Assembly (NCBI GenBank): GCA_018401955.1
Contig: JAGYJT010000006.1
Location: 36,702-100,701 of the forward strand
Reading direction: 5' to 3'
DNA: 64,000 nt
From: Chitinophagales bacterium
Lineage (GTDB): Bacteria; Bacteroidota; Bacteroidia; Chitinophagales; CAIOSU01
Shown: positions 1-8,749 of the stretch, piece by piece
Numbering within the stretch: the first letter of the stretch is position 1
Layout of the letters: every line of letters starts with the position of its first letter
The notes under the pieces: model-generated
Database searches by the model: none
The model's input: only the letters and a program-made list of their open reading frames with translations
Told to the model about the DNA's origin: nothing
Program-made: the position numbers and the translations under genes

Positions 1-917
1 ACCTCGACTACATCATTAGGGTGCTTAAGGGCAAAGTCAATGTTTCGGGTGGTTCGGTAGCGCATATTGGTTTTGGGTTGATGCTGGTAGGTATACTTAT
101 ATCTAACTACAAACAAGAGGTTATATCTAAAGGTAATGTGCGCTTGGGCGACTTTACCGAAGAGGAGAGCTCTAACAACGTTTTGCTGCGATTAAACGAC
201 CCCATCCGTATGGGCGACTATTGGGTTACCTACATTGGCGATAGCATATATGAGGGCAAGAACTTTTATTTGGTTGACTATGTGCGCAACAATGAGGTAG
301 GTGACACAGTGGAGCAGTTTATACTAATGCCGAATGCCGAGATTACCCCGAAAATGGGTATTGTAGCGCACCCTGATACGCGCCATTATTTGCACAAAGA
401 CATTTATACCCACGTAACATCGGTGCCCAACAAAGATGCCATCGAAGCAGCGCCCGATTCGTTTGAAGTGAGCATTGCCGGTATTGGCGATACCTTTTTT
501 ATTGCTAAAGCATTTGTGATTGTTGAGGATGTTAATAAAAATCCGGTTGTAGCAGATGGTAAAGAAGGGGACATTGCCATTGGTGTGAAACTATCCATTT
601 TCAATCCGCTAACAGGTATAGAGACCAAGGCTGAGCCTATTTATTTGATAAGGGGCAGGGAAGTGATACCACAAACCACGGAGGTGCCTGCCTTGGGCGT
701 GAAGTTCAGGATTGAGAAAATTTTGATAGAGGAAAACAAGTTTGCCATTGGCGTGGCCCAGCGCGATACTGCGAGTGACTTTATTGTAATGAAAGCAATA
801 GTGTTCCCTTGGATTAATCTATTGTGGATAGGTATTTTGATAATGACGGCGGGCTTTATCATTAGTATTAGGCGCCGCCGCAACGAAAACAAGAAAGAAG
901 AATCTCGTGCAGCATAA
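1..917 (+). CDS. CcmF/CcsA-type cytochrome c assembly protein, C-terminal part
   Basis: The reading frame is open from the first bases (frame beginning at position 3), so the gene starts before the window and only about 300 C-terminal residues are present. The motif GGSVAHIGFGLMLVGILISN and a closing hydrophobic segment (FPWINLLWIGILIMTAGFII) followed by an Arg/Lys-rich tail match the C-terminal region of Bacteroidota CcmF/CcsA-like heme-lyase components, which attach heme to apocytochrome c at the inner membrane. The part between the two membrane segments would be periplasmic. The end overlaps the next gene by 11 bases, suggesting translational coupling. The family call rests on remembered sequence resemblance; the heme-handling WWD region is outside the window. 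Confidence 0.72.
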   Translation, partial: LDYIIRVLKGKVNVSGGSVAHIGFGLMLVGILISNYKQEVISKGNVRLGDFTEEESSNNVLLRLNDPIRMGDYWVTYIGDSIYEGKNFYLVDYVRNNEVGDTVEQFILMPNAEITPKMGIVAHPDTRHYLHKDIYTHVTSVPNKDAIEAAPDSFEVSIAGIGDTFFIAKAFVIVEDVNKNPVVADGKEGDIAIGVKLSIFNPLTGIETKAEPIYLIRGREVIPQTTEVPALGVKFRIEKILIEENKFAIGVAQRDTASDFIVMKAIVFPWINLLWIGILIMTAGFIISIRRRRNENKKEESRAA

Positions 918-1785
918 GAACATCGTAATTATTGGTGCCGGTAATATGGCCTGGCATCTTGGGCACCAGTTTATTAAAGCTGGGCATAAAGTAGTGGAAG
1001 TATACAACCGTGGCAAAATTGCCGGTGAGGCATTGGCCGAAGAACTGGATGCTGCATTTGCCAGTAAGCCCGAAGAGATTACCCGCACCGCCGACATTTA
1101 CATTGTGGCAGTAAGCGACCATGGTATAGATGATATTATCCTTACCCTACAATTGGATAAACAAATTGTGGCCCACACCAGTGGCGCCGTGCCTATGACG
1201 GGTATGGAGCGCATCAGCCTTAACCATGGTATCTTCTATTCTTTGCAAACCCTTACCAAGGGTACCATGGTTGATTTTAGCGAGGTGCCCATTTTTATCG
1301 AAGGCTCAAGTAAAAAGGTAGAAGAAGAGCTAACCGCTCTGGCCAAAACCATCAGCAAAAGCGCGCATAAACTGGATAGCCACAAGCGCCGGGCATTGCA
1401 CGTGGCGGCGGTTTTTGCCAACAACTTTACCAATTACCTATACCATATCTCTAGCGAGATTTTGCGTAAAGAGGACATTGATTTTAAGCTGCTATTCCCT
1501 TTGATGGAAGAGACCATGGCGAAGCTTAAAACCCATACCCCACTCGAAGTACAAACCGGCCCCGCTAAGCGTGGTGACTACCGCACCATTGGCGAGCACA
1601 TGAACTACCTGCAAGGCCATGATGCCTATAAGGAGATTTATCTGGTACTCTCGGAAGGGATAATGAGCTTATACAAGCCAGCTGCTGAAGGCCTAATAGG
1701 CGAGGAGTATTGGGGTAAAGACTTCGAGTTTGATGAGCAAGTTGACGACTACGACGGCCTACCGCTGGAAGATGATGAAGATTGA
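907..1785 (+). CDS. Rossmann-fold protein with DUF2520 domain
   Basis: A 292-residue protein starting at GTG inside the end of the upstream gene. The N-terminus (IVIIGAGNMAWHLGHQ) is a dinucleotide-binding Rossmann motif; the first half resembles the NADP-oxidoreductase coenzyme-binding family and the second half, rich in helices with HKRRALHVAAVFANNFTNYL, resembles the DUF2520 dimerisation domain related to ProC and 6-phosphogluconate dehydrogenase C-termini. An NAD(P)-dependent oxidoreductase activity is expected, but the substrate is unknown. The C-terminus is strongly acidic. No ATG gives a full Rossmann motif, so the GTG start is preferred. Confidence 0.8.
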   Translation: MQHKNIVIIGAGNMAWHLGHQFIKAGHKVVEVYNRGKIAGEALAEELDAAFASKPEEITRTADIYIVAVSDHGIDDIILTLQLDKQIVAHTSGAVPMTGMERISLNHGIFYSLQTLTKGTMVDFSEVPIFIEGSSKKVEEELTALAKTISKSAHKLDSHKRRALHVAAVFANNFTNYLYHISSEILRKEDIDFKLLFPLMEETMAKLKTHTPLEVQTGPAKRGDYRTIGEHMNYLQGHDAYKEIYLVLSEGIMSLYKPAAEGLIGEEYWGKDFEFDEQVDDYDGLPLEDDED

Positions 1786-1788
1786 TTA

Positions 1789-1938
1789 ATGTGCTGATGT
1801 GCTAATGTACCAATGTGCTAATTGTGATGGACATTATGGGCCCAACTATCTATCATTAGTAATTTCTTTGTGTCTTTTGCGTTTTTACTTTGCGCACGTT
1901 GTGGTTAAAAACATAACTCGTAACCCGTAACTCGCAAC
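1789..1938. repeat. Intergenic repeats (GTGCTGATGTGCTAATG, TTTGCG... and CGTAACCCGTAACTCG types)
   Basis: Three low-complexity intergenic repeat types are juxtaposed. At 1789-1824 is a GTGCTGATGTGCTAATGTAC type, whose reverse complement recurs at 3522-3560. At 1862-1908 is a TTTGCGTTTTTACTTTGCGC type, recurring at 3354-3410 and about 10006-10055. At 1914-1938 is a CGTAACCCGTAACTCG type. None encodes protein on either strand. Confidence 0.6.
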
Positions 1939-1973
1939 TATCTTGTTTTGTATCTTGTGTCTCAAACAATCGC

Positions 1974-2519
1974 ATGCAAGGCCCTACCCACATACTCGTT
2001 GGCATTAGCCTAGAGAAGATATTCTCCAAAAAACGCATGCAGCCCGTGGTGAGGTTTGTGGTGATAGCCGTAATAGCCTTGTTTCTGCACAGCGTATTCG
2101 ATCGTATTGCCCGCATTACCTACCATCCGCCCGATGCCTGCTACACCGACCCATTTTGGGTAGGCTACCATTTAATAGTGTACAGCGCCACCATATACAT
2201 GCTGGTAAAGTATTGGCGCAAATACCCCATCGGCATTACGTTCTCTATCCTTCCTGATTTTGATTGGGTGATATTACACGGCAGCAAAGCCATTTTGGGA
2301 GAGCACCCCAGTTGGTACCAAACCGGCCACATACACCAGTTTCTGCACAACATTACCGACGCTATACCGCCCTTTTCGCTCCTCCACCAATACCTCCCCG
2401 ACCGCACCGACGACAAACTAGGTTTCCTCTGGGAAGTGCTCATCGTACTCAGTCTTATTTTGCTAATCCGTTGGCTAGATAAACGAGCGGCCAAGTTGGA
2501 TAAAAACGCTGAAATATAA
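1974..2519 (+). CDS. Conserved integral membrane protein, function unknown
   Basis: A 181-residue protein with about three hydrophobic segments: VVRFVVIAVIALFLHSVFD near residues 25-43, WVGYHLIVYSATIYMLV near 63-80, and a C-terminal LWEVLIVLSLILLIRWL. It begins MQGPTHILVGISLEKIF and contains HSVFDR and LPDFDW, which weakly recall the YdjM-type membrane metal-dependent hydrolases, but I do not recognise the family with confidence. It lies alone between repeat-filled intergenic regions, in the same orientation as the DUF2520 gene. Confidence 0.6.
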   Translation: MQGPTHILVGISLEKIFSKKRMQPVVRFVVIAVIALFLHSVFDRIARITYHPPDACYTDPFWVGYHLIVYSATIYMLVKYWRKYPIGITFSILPDFDWVILHGSKAILGEHPSWYQTGHIHQFLHNITDAIPPFSLLHQYLPDRTDDKLGFLWEVLIVLSLILLIRWLDKRAAKLDKNAEI

Positions 2520-2526
2520 ACTAGCA

Positions 2527-2680
2527 TGTCATCCTGAGCGTAGTCGAAGGGTGCGTGCGTGGGCCGTTGGGTTGAGCGTTACATTCAAATTACCGTTACT
2601 CTGTAGCAAAGTGACAGTCTTGCTCCCCTCCTTTGCATGGCGCTGAGCGATTGGCCAAGGAGGGGTTGGGGGTGGTCAGC
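2527..2680. repeat. Intergenic repeats: TCATCCTGAGCGTAGTCGAA element and CCCCTCC/GGAGGGG hairpin element
   Basis: Positions 2527-2550 carry the ATCCTGAGCGTAGTCGAAGG element often seen between genes in Bacteroidota. Positions 2622-2680 carry an imperfect hairpin element with CCCCTCCTTTG and CCAAGGAGGGG arms and a GTTGGGGGTGGTCAGC tail. The second element recurs at 3419-3454, 5314-5373 and 5517-5580 in both orientations. No coding potential is seen. Confidence 0.7.
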
Positions 2681-2698
2681 ACATAATACCAGTGAAAA

Positions 2699-2941
2699 TC
2701 AAGAAATAGAATTCCGCACCCGCTGCGTATAATTGCGCATAGCAGTGCGCACATCAGTGCCGTTATCGGTCATATCCTTTAGCACGGCTATGGCCGCAAT
2801 GGCGTGGGTAAGCTGCTCGCCCTCATCGCTGCCTTCAATTTCAATTGTAGGGGTTTCCTCGTTCAGTATCGCCTCCTCGGCAGCAGTAAGTTGCTCAAGG
2901 GTATAGGTCTCAACCAATTGTTTTATTACCGGTAGTTTCAT
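2699..2941 (-). CDS. DUF6952-like small protein
   Basis: An 80-residue acidic, helical protein beginning MKLPVIKQLVETYT. The MKLPVIK start and the position immediately downstream of a thioredoxin gene match a small Bacteroidota family known as DUF6952. Only one base separates it from the thioredoxin stop, so the two are almost certainly cotranscribed and may be translationally coupled. The function is unknown; a role tied to the adjacent thioredoxin is an inference from gene order. Confidence 0.65.
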   Translation of the reverse strand: MKLPVIKQLVETYTLEQLTAAEEAILNEETPTIEIEGSDEGEQLTHAIAAIAVLKDMTDNGTDVRTAMRNYTQRVRNSIS

Positions 2942-2942
2942 C

Positions 2943-3260
2943 TTAGTTCAATTTATCAATCATTCCGGTTACATAATCCTCTTTGCTGGTGCTGGCACCT
3001 TCTACCAACTCACCGTTTTTAAACACGGCAATAAACGGCAAGCTATCCACATTAGCCAACTTGCGGGCATTGGGGCTCTTTTCGGCATTCACTTCCAAGA
3101 AGGCCACGCCAGCATAACGCTCATCAGCGCTCAAGCGCTTAAACTTCGGCGTAAACAACCGGCAGCTACCGCACCAGTCGGCATAGTACTTCACAATTAC
3201 TTTCTCGTTATCCTTCAACAACGCCTCAAAATCGGCATCGGTAGCAGTTATTACACTCAT
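2943..3260 (-). CDS. Thioredoxin-family protein
   Basis: A 105-residue single-domain thioredoxin fold without a signal peptide, so it should act in the cytoplasm. The active site is YADWCGSCRLF, with CGSC in place of the canonical CGPC, and the cis-Pro region is VDSLPFIAVFKNGELV. The Ser in the CxxC loop should alter the redox potential relative to classical thioredoxin. It is the first gene of a pair with the DUF6952-like protein downstream. It is more likely a specialised thioredoxin than the housekeeping TrxA. Confidence 0.85.
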   Translation of the reverse strand: MSVITATDADFEALLKDNEKVIVKYYADWCGSCRLFTPKFKRLSADERYAGVAFLEVNAEKSPNARKLANVDSLPFIAVFKNGELVEGASTSKEDYVTGMIDKLN

Positions 3261-3353
3261 GGTATGGTTTACAAGTTTGTTCAGTAAAAAAGCATAACGC
3301 CCACGGGCATTACAAGGTTCAAAAATAGGTAGAAATACGAAAAGAGGAGCGTG

Positions 3354-3560
3354 AAAAAGTTAACCGCAAAGTGCGCAAAGAAAGGACCGCAACGAACGCA
3401 AAGAAAAAGTTTGCCATCTTACTTCCCTCCTAAAAAGGAGGGGTAGGGGAGGTGTAATTCGTCGCGCTAAACTCTGATAATCTGAACCTCTTAATTGCGA
3501 GTAATTCCACACAACACCTACCAATCAGCACATTGGTACATCAGCAAATCAGCACATTGA
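3354..3560. repeat. Intergenic repeat block between thioredoxin and helicase genes
   Basis: Three repeat types lie here without any gene: AACCGCAAAGTGCGCAAAG with CGCAACGAACGCAAAG at 3354-3410; a short CCCTCC/GGAGGGGTAGGGG hairpin element at 3419-3454; and AATCAGCACATTGGTACATC at 3522-3560, the inverse of the element at 1789-1824. Confidence 0.6.
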
Positions 3561-3562
3561 GG

Positions 3563-4888
3563 TTATTCCCCCACATCAAAATTCGCCTTCAGCGCCTGCT
3601 CAATCCTCCTGCTATTATTCATGTTTTGGTAAAATTCCACCACCATCGGGCGCACAAAAATGTCGCGAGGCGTAAGCGGACGACGCAGCACCAGCCCTTC
3701 CAGCGTAGTGCAGCGGCTCAACGCCACGTATACCTGCCCAGCGGCAAAAGCCCCATTGCCAAGGTCGATTATCACTTTATGGAACGTAAGGCCTTGGCTT
3801 TTGTGTATGGTTATGCCCCACGCCAACTTCACCGGGAACTGCGTAAACGTGCCCACAATCTGCTCTTTGATGGCGCTCTTTAGGTTGTCGTAGTCGTAGC
3901 GGGTGTTGTCCCACGTTACGGTGGTTACCTTGTGCTCTTTGCCCTCAATCTCAATCAGCAGTTCTTCGTTGGTTATAGCCAGCACCTTACCTATACTGCC
4001 GTTTACCCACTTCTTCTCCAAGTCGTTCTTCACCATCATCACCTGCGAGCCCACCTTTAGCTTTAGCTCCATTTCGGTAGGCATCAGTTCCGGCGGGAAA
4101 ATGCCCGTACTCTTCCCCTTTAACGTATGTTCCTCGGTGTGCAAGCTCGCCAGTTTAAAGTCGTTGGTTTGTTGGGCTGCTTGGCGCGTGGCACATAGCG
4201 TTATGTACATCTCATCATTCACGGGCGACCCAATGGCGCGGCGATTCATTTGCTCCAGCGCGTCCTCGTCCATCTCGTTATTGCGGATGCGGTTCAGCAG
4301 GTTCACAAAGCGCTCGTCTTGCTGGCGGTACACCGTGGTCAGTTCAATGTTCACGGGGTCTAGCTCTTTGTAGGCCGCACTGCTAAAAAAGAAAGGCGTA
4401 TCGTAATGCTCGCGAAGCAGCGGCCAGTCGTTTTGGGTTACCACCGGCTCCAACTGGAACAAATCGCCCACCAGTAGCACCTGCACCCCACCGAAAGGCG
4501 CCCTAGGGTTGTCGCGCACCGCGCGCAGGGTGCTATCAATGGCATCCATCAAGTCGGCGCGCACCATGCTCACCTCGTCAATTATCAGCAGGTCCATTTT
4601 CTGCATAATCTTTGCCTTGTTGCCCCGTATGCGCTTATGGTCTAGGCGGTTGTCGCCCGGTGGCAAAGGGCCAAATGGCAACTGGAAAAACGAGTGTATC
4701 GTTGCCCCCTTTACGTTCAGCGCCGCCACGCCCGTAGGCGCCACCAACACCACACGCTTGGCCGTGCTCAGGGCCACATCGCGTATAAAAGTACTCTTAC
4801 CCGTGCCCGCCTTGCCTGTAAGGAAAAGCGACCCCACCGTTTGGTCAATTATCTGCCTGGCCTGCTGCTGTAGCGTATTTTCTTGCAT
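3563..4888 (-). CDS. Pif1/RecD-like AAA ATPase, predicted DNA helicase
   Basis: A 441-residue superfamily 1B helicase. Walker A is FLTGKAGTGKSTFIRD near residue 22-34, motif Ia is VVLVAPTGVAALNVKGATIH, Walker B is LLIIDEVSMVRADLMDAID, and the C-terminal UvrD_C-like motif is ITIHKSQGLTFHK with the helicase motif VI form YVALSRCTTLEGL. This order is that of Pif1/Dda-like 5'-3' helicases acting on forks, recombination intermediates or unusual structures. It lacks the extra C-terminal domains (HRDC, WYL and similar) seen on longer Bacteroidota homologues. It is monocistronic, with repeat-rich DNA on both sides. Confidence 0.88.
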   Translation of the reverse strand: MQENTLQQQARQIIDQTVGSLFLTGKAGTGKSTFIRDVALSTAKRVVLVAPTGVAALNVKGATIHSFFQLPFGPLPPGDNRLDHKRIRGNKAKIMQKMDLLIIDEVSMVRADLMDAIDSTLRAVRDNPRAPFGGVQVLLVGDLFQLEPVVTQNDWPLLREHYDTPFFFSSAAYKELDPVNIELTTVYRQQDERFVNLLNRIRNNEMDEDALEQMNRRAIGSPVNDEMYITLCATRQAAQQTNDFKLASLHTEEHTLKGKSTGIFPPELMPTEMELKLKVGSQVMMVKNDLEKKWVNGSIGKVLAITNEELLIEIEGKEHKVTTVTWDNTRYDYDNLKSAIKEQIVGTFTQFPVKLAWGITIHKSQGLTFHKVIIDLGNGAFAAGQVYVALSRCTTLEGLVLRRPLTPRDIFVRPMVVEFYQNMNNSRRIEQALKANFDVGE

Positions 4889-4916
4889 AGTGGTAAAGTT
4901 ACGGGTTATTGGTTAA

Positions 4917-5640
4917 TCGGTTGATTGGTTACTTGTTGATTGGTTGATTGGCTTTCCATTGACCCGCGAAGCGAGTTTTGTCCTGCAGGAAGTGAGGTTT
5001 GGCGGGGGGGGTGAACCTTGATTTGCTTGATTACACGATTAGAAAAGGATTTTTTTCGTGTTGCGGGTAATCCTTTTCCAATCTACAAATCCTTTATTAA
5101 ATCAAGGTTCTTACCATTTGGGTTTTGTCGTCCAGGAATGTATATTTTATGCGGGTTGTAGGTCTGGTTACTTGCTTGTCTCGCCTTGGGCGAGGGTGGA
5201 TTGGTTATTGGTTTATTTGTTTTTTTGCCATGGACTATCGATCATGGACCATGGACCCGCGCAGCCCAGTTTTGTCGTCCAGGAATCGTTATTTCATGAG
5301 GGTTGTGTTACGTGCTGACCACCCCCAACCCCTCCTTTTCCTATCGCTCACATGCCATTCGAAGGAGGGGAGCTGTCAAGTGCTCGACTTAGCTCGGCCT
5401 TGTTACTTGGCTTTTTTGCCATGGACCATGGACCATTGACTGCGAAGCATAGTTTTGTCGTCCACGAATGTATATTTTATGCGGGTTGTGGGGCTAGTTA
5501 CTGGTCGAAATACGGTAGCTCCCCTCCTTCGCATGGCCATTTTTGCGCGCTTGCGAAAGGAGGGGCTGGGGGTGGTTAGCGCAGCCCAGTTTTGTCGTGC
5601 AGGAAGTGAGTTGTGGCGCAGGTTTGCCGCGCCTTGGGTA
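4917..5640. repeat. Mosaic of intergenic repeat families, including five copies of a TTTTGTCSTSCAGGAA unit
   Basis: No gene is supported in this 1-kb gap. A unit reading GCGAAGC.AGTTTTGTC followed by GTCCAGGAATGTATATTTTA and GCGGGTTGT occurs, complete or partial, at about 4966-5003, 5118-5171, 5258-5307, 5441-5511 and 5579-5622. Between copies lie GGACCATGGAC-type palindromic repeats (5228-5258, 5416-5440), two CCCCTCC/GGAGGGG elements (5314-5373, 5517-5580), a TTGATTGGTTACTTG type (about 4905-4955) and one long palindromic element (5013-5110). Short ORFs here are made of repeat sequence. Confidence 0.75.
5013..5110. repeat. Palindromic element GAACCTTGATT/AAGGATT, copy 1
   Basis: A roughly 98-base imperfect palindrome. 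The outer arms are GAACCTTGATT and AATCAAGGTTC and the inner arms are AAAAGGATT and AATCCTTTTC around a short GC-rich centre. Two other copies lie at 14491-14588 and 15080-15178 in the same relative orientation. It has no coding capacity and looks like a REP/MITE-like element. Confidence 0.75.
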
Positions 5641-5897
5641 AGCGTGGTTACTGTAAATATAAACCGCTGTAAATGAATGGTTTGTGTGGTTGTTGGTTTT
5701 TGTATTGGGCTGGGGGAGAGGGAGTTGTGGGGCCGCTTATGGCGGAAAATGCAAGCGGATGCTTGCTGCATGGTACACACATGCAAATGTTTGCGCGAGA
5801 TAGGGGTGAAGGAGTAGCGAAAAACATGAGTTGAAGAACTTGAGATGTTATTGAGGGTTTTAAGAGCCTGTTTTAAATTGGCATTTAGTATTTTTAT

Positions 5898-8624
5898 ATG
5901 GTAAAATGTAGATGCTTTATGGTATACCTTCTAATTGATACTTGTATTTGGAAAAAATTAGTTGATAAGGTTCAATTTAATCAAAAGCTATATACCCTGC
6001 AAAGTTGGGTAAACTCACGTCAAGTGAAGCTTCTATGTCCTACGATTTTAAAGACCGAGTGGAAAAAGCATAGAGATATTGAAATAAGGAACATTAATAA
6101 GAGGATTGCTGCAAGACGAAAGCAAATAGAAACTGAACAAAATTATGCTTCTCACATGGGTGCGTTAAAAGATGACCTTGGTTTTGCTTTATTGAAAGGT
6201 CAAATAGATGTGATTGATGAAATGTTTGAAAATAGCATTGAAATCCAATGGACTGAGGCCGTGAGTGTACTAGGTTTTAATGCACTTAAAAACAAAAAGG
6301 CTCCGTTTTTTGAAAGACAAAATAGTGCAGCTGATGCCGAAATGATTTTCAGTACTTTATTGTTTTTAAAGCAAGATGGAGTTAATGATTTTTATTTTGT
6401 GACAGACAATCACAATGACTTTGCAGATATTAAAGATGGGGTTTATTATCTGCACCCTGATATCTCTGGCTTATTTCCGACTATCAATATTATTTATATG
6501 GATAGTTATGATAATTTTAATAGTCATCTAATTTGCAATAAAAACTTTACTGAGAAGATAATTATTAGGGAGAGCATAGACGAAGTTGATTTTAAGTTAA
6601 ATATAAATGAACATTTAGGAGTAAAGGGTCAAATAGCTGCCTTGTTAAAACATTTTAAGGATGTCAATTTTATTCCGTTACCATATATTATTAATAACTA
6701 CCCATTTGTTAGTAATGAAGCTGGTTACAGTCATTACAGTGGCTTTACTTTAAAAACTAGAAATAAAGATTTGTTTGAAGGCATAAACGAATTGATCTCT
6801 TCAAAACAAACTAATACAGAATCGTTGAGCATAGTAGAAAGGATAGGATCTAATTTGATTTATTTCATAGCCAATGATTCAAATGACACACTTGATTTAT
6901 GCCCTTCAAATCATAATGAGGACTTTTCTATTAAGGGTAAAATAGAACACTTTAAACTATTAGAGGCATATAGGGAGTTGCAAGAATGTAAAGACTTTGA
7001 CCATCCCGATTGGGAAGCATTGGCATATTGTTTTTTTTATTTTGGTGAATTTGATAAAGCAGGAAAGCTCTTCAGTAACTCATTGGCGAATCATAAACCT
7101 TCTGAACGAAGCAGCTTTAGCTATTCTATAATAGCGTCTAATTTGTTATTGCTTAAAAATGTAAGGGATAGTAAAGTTTCTTTAGAATTGGTTTCCACCT
7201 TAGACGATAAATTGAAGTCAATTTACCCGTATACGGATAAGTTATTTATGGAATATTTAAAGGGATATGATTACTATCACCATACTTTAAACTCCATGAC
7301 TGCTGTCTTAAAGAAAATAACTGAGCATTTAGAAAGATATCTTCAGAATGGTTGGAGTTACAATAACTCTCTAAGAGAAATCATTTGCTATTTCGCTCAA
7401 TTGGATTTACTCACAAGTAAGAACAACATAATTTTTCACCATTACTCAGAAATGACCGCTGCTTCTTCTATACTGTTTGAGGCTCTTTTTATCTGCCATT
7501 CTTATGGTACTAAAGGGTTAAGGTTACTTGAAGCTTTTGACGATTATTTTTTGAATAGAATGGTACATTTGGGAAATCCCAAAGAGCTTTTAAGATTTGC
7601 GAAAAAATACGGTTTGAATGAAATTACATACTATAGACAGGATAAAAATTATTTTATTCGGGACGTGAATAGTTTTTTTGATGATTTTGAAAAGAACTAT
7701 ATCGATATACATGAGATGTCTAAATCAAACCATGTACTCAACGACGTCCACAACAGGATGTTTGACAATATCCTTGTTGTGCTATCACTGTTAGATATTG
7801 ACCAAGATTTTGTACCTGTTATCACTAAAAAAATGGTTTCTTTTATAAGGGGAAACTCATTGCTCTATCTTACTTCTTATGATTACTTATCAGAATTTGT
7901 CAGTAAAAAGGGCAAGTTTATGAATTCTGAAAACCTTACTTCACTTCTCGAGTTATACTTTGAGGATAGGAACTTGGGACAATTTACTTATCACTCATTG
8001 TTATGCCATATAATTGAACAGTTAAATGTGAAGATTACAATTGATTTGTTAAATTATTTTAATGTCACCAACGCAATGCAAATTGGTCTAATTAGGAACG
8101 AGCGAATTAGACTGTTAATGATAGCAAGTAGGGTTATAAGTGATAAAACAATTACCAGTAAACTTAGCGCAACTGTAGAGGAAACAGATGAACTTGAATT
8201 AATTTATTGGGCCTTAATGTACGACATACCTGTGTCAAAGACAAAAGAGGAGCATTATTTTAGGCTGGCATTGGAAAGACAAATTAACAGATATGCCCAT
8301 TCGGATGATTTCTATGGACGATTAAATTCTTTGGGAAATGAGATGATAAATATCGCCTTTATGAAGGGATATGAACTGAATTCTGAGAGATTTCAACCGC
8401 TTGCGCAATTATCAGAATATTTTAATTGGCTATTAAATATAGGAACTTACGATTATTCTAAGTTTCAATTTGAATGGCTGTTCTATTACTTTAACGTGAA
8501 TTACAAGAAAGAGTTTAGTAAGCATCCACAATTGAAACTCAAAGTTTTTGAGATTTTGGCAAATAATAGAAATATAAAAGGTGCTGAAACAGCATTTGGT
8601 ATGTTTAAGGATATCGAAAATTAA
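5898..8624 (+). CDS. PIN-domain ribonuclease-like protein with long helical C-terminus; possible defence gene
   Basis: A 908-residue protein (901 if the second in-frame ATG at 5919 is used, which places the PIN core YLLIDTCIW right at the N-terminus). The PIN-type acidic residues are all visible: D14 in LLIDT, E54 in ILKTEWKKH, D146 in NSAADAEM, and D170/D174 in FVTDNHNDF, as expected for a Mg-dependent RNase fold of the DUF4935 kind. From about residue 350 it is long, helical and TPR-like (for example WEALAYCFFYFGEFDKAGKLF). The gene is markedly AT-rich and uses A/T-ending codons, unlike its neighbours, which suggests horizontal acquisition. No antitoxin-like partner gene is adjacent. A defence or toxin role is inference. 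Confidence 0.75.
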   Translation: MVKCRCFMVYLLIDTCIWKKLVDKVQFNQKLYTLQSWVNSRQVKLLCPTILKTEWKKHRDIEIRNINKRIAARRKQIETEQNYASHMGALKDDLGFALLKGQIDVIDEMFENSIEIQWTEAVSVLGFNALKNKKAPFFERQNSAADAEMIFSTLLFLKQDGVNDFYFVTDNHNDFADIKDGVYYLHPDISGLFPTINIIYMDSYDNFNSHLICNKNFTEKIIIRESIDEVDFKLNINEHLGVKGQIAALLKHFKDVNFIPLPYIINNYPFVSNEAGYSHYSGFTLKTRNKDLFEGINELISSKQTNTESLSIVERIGSNLIYFIANDSNDTLDLCPSNHNEDFSIKGKIEHFKLLEAYRELQECKDFDHPDWEALAYCFFYFGEFDKAGKLFSNSLANHKPSERSSFSYSIIASNLLLLKNVRDSKVSLELVSTLDDKLKSIYPYTDKLFMEYLKGYDYYHHTLNSMTAVLKKITEHLERYLQNGWSYNNSLREIICYFAQLDLLTSKNNIIFHHYSEMTAASSILFEALFICHSYGTKGLRLLEAFDDYFLNRMVHLGNPKELLRFAKKYGLNEITYYRQDKNYFIRDVNSFFDDFEKNYIDIHEMSKSNHVLNDVHNRMFDNILVVLSLLDIDQDFVPVITKKMVSFIRGNSLLYLTSYDYLSEFVSKKGKFMNSENLTSLLELYFEDRNLGQFTYHSLLCHIIEQLNVKITIDLLNYFNVTNAMQIGLIRNERIRLLMIASRVISDKTITSKLSATVEETDELELIYWALMYDIPVSKTKEEHYFRLALERQINRYAHSDDFYGRLNSLGNEMINIAFMKGYELNSERFQPLAQLSEYFNWLLNIGTYDYSKFQFEWLFYYFNVNYKKEFSKHPQLKLKVFEILANNRNIKGAETAFGMFKDIEN

Positions 8625-8627
8625 TCT

Positions 8628-8660
8628 CTCTCTCGCGGAAGTTCCTCTTCCGTGAGAGGG
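8628..8660 (+). terminator. Hairpin after the PIN gene
   Basis: CTCTCGCGGAAG (8630-8641) and CTTCCGTGAGAG (8647-8658) form a 12-bp stem with one G-T pair around a 5-base loop, just 3 bases after the PIN gene stop. No clear T run follows, so it may be a transcript-stabilising or weak termination hairpin separating convergent genes. Confidence 0.5.
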
Positions 8661-8749
8661 AACTTAGTTCCCACGCATTAAAAGTTCGAACCAAGTTCCA
8701 ACGGCACGAAAGTAACTTTCACGCTAGTATAACTCAGACTGCCTTATTT

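Noticed and set aside
4917-5640. CRISPR array
   Set aside because: The repeat units are long, imperfect and irregularly spaced, with other repeat families between them, and no cas genes are present.
5058-5786. Several 70-130 residue ORFs on both strands before the PIN gene
   Set aside because: They translate the repeat units (for example repeated SSRN-YFMRVV strings) and overlap each other.
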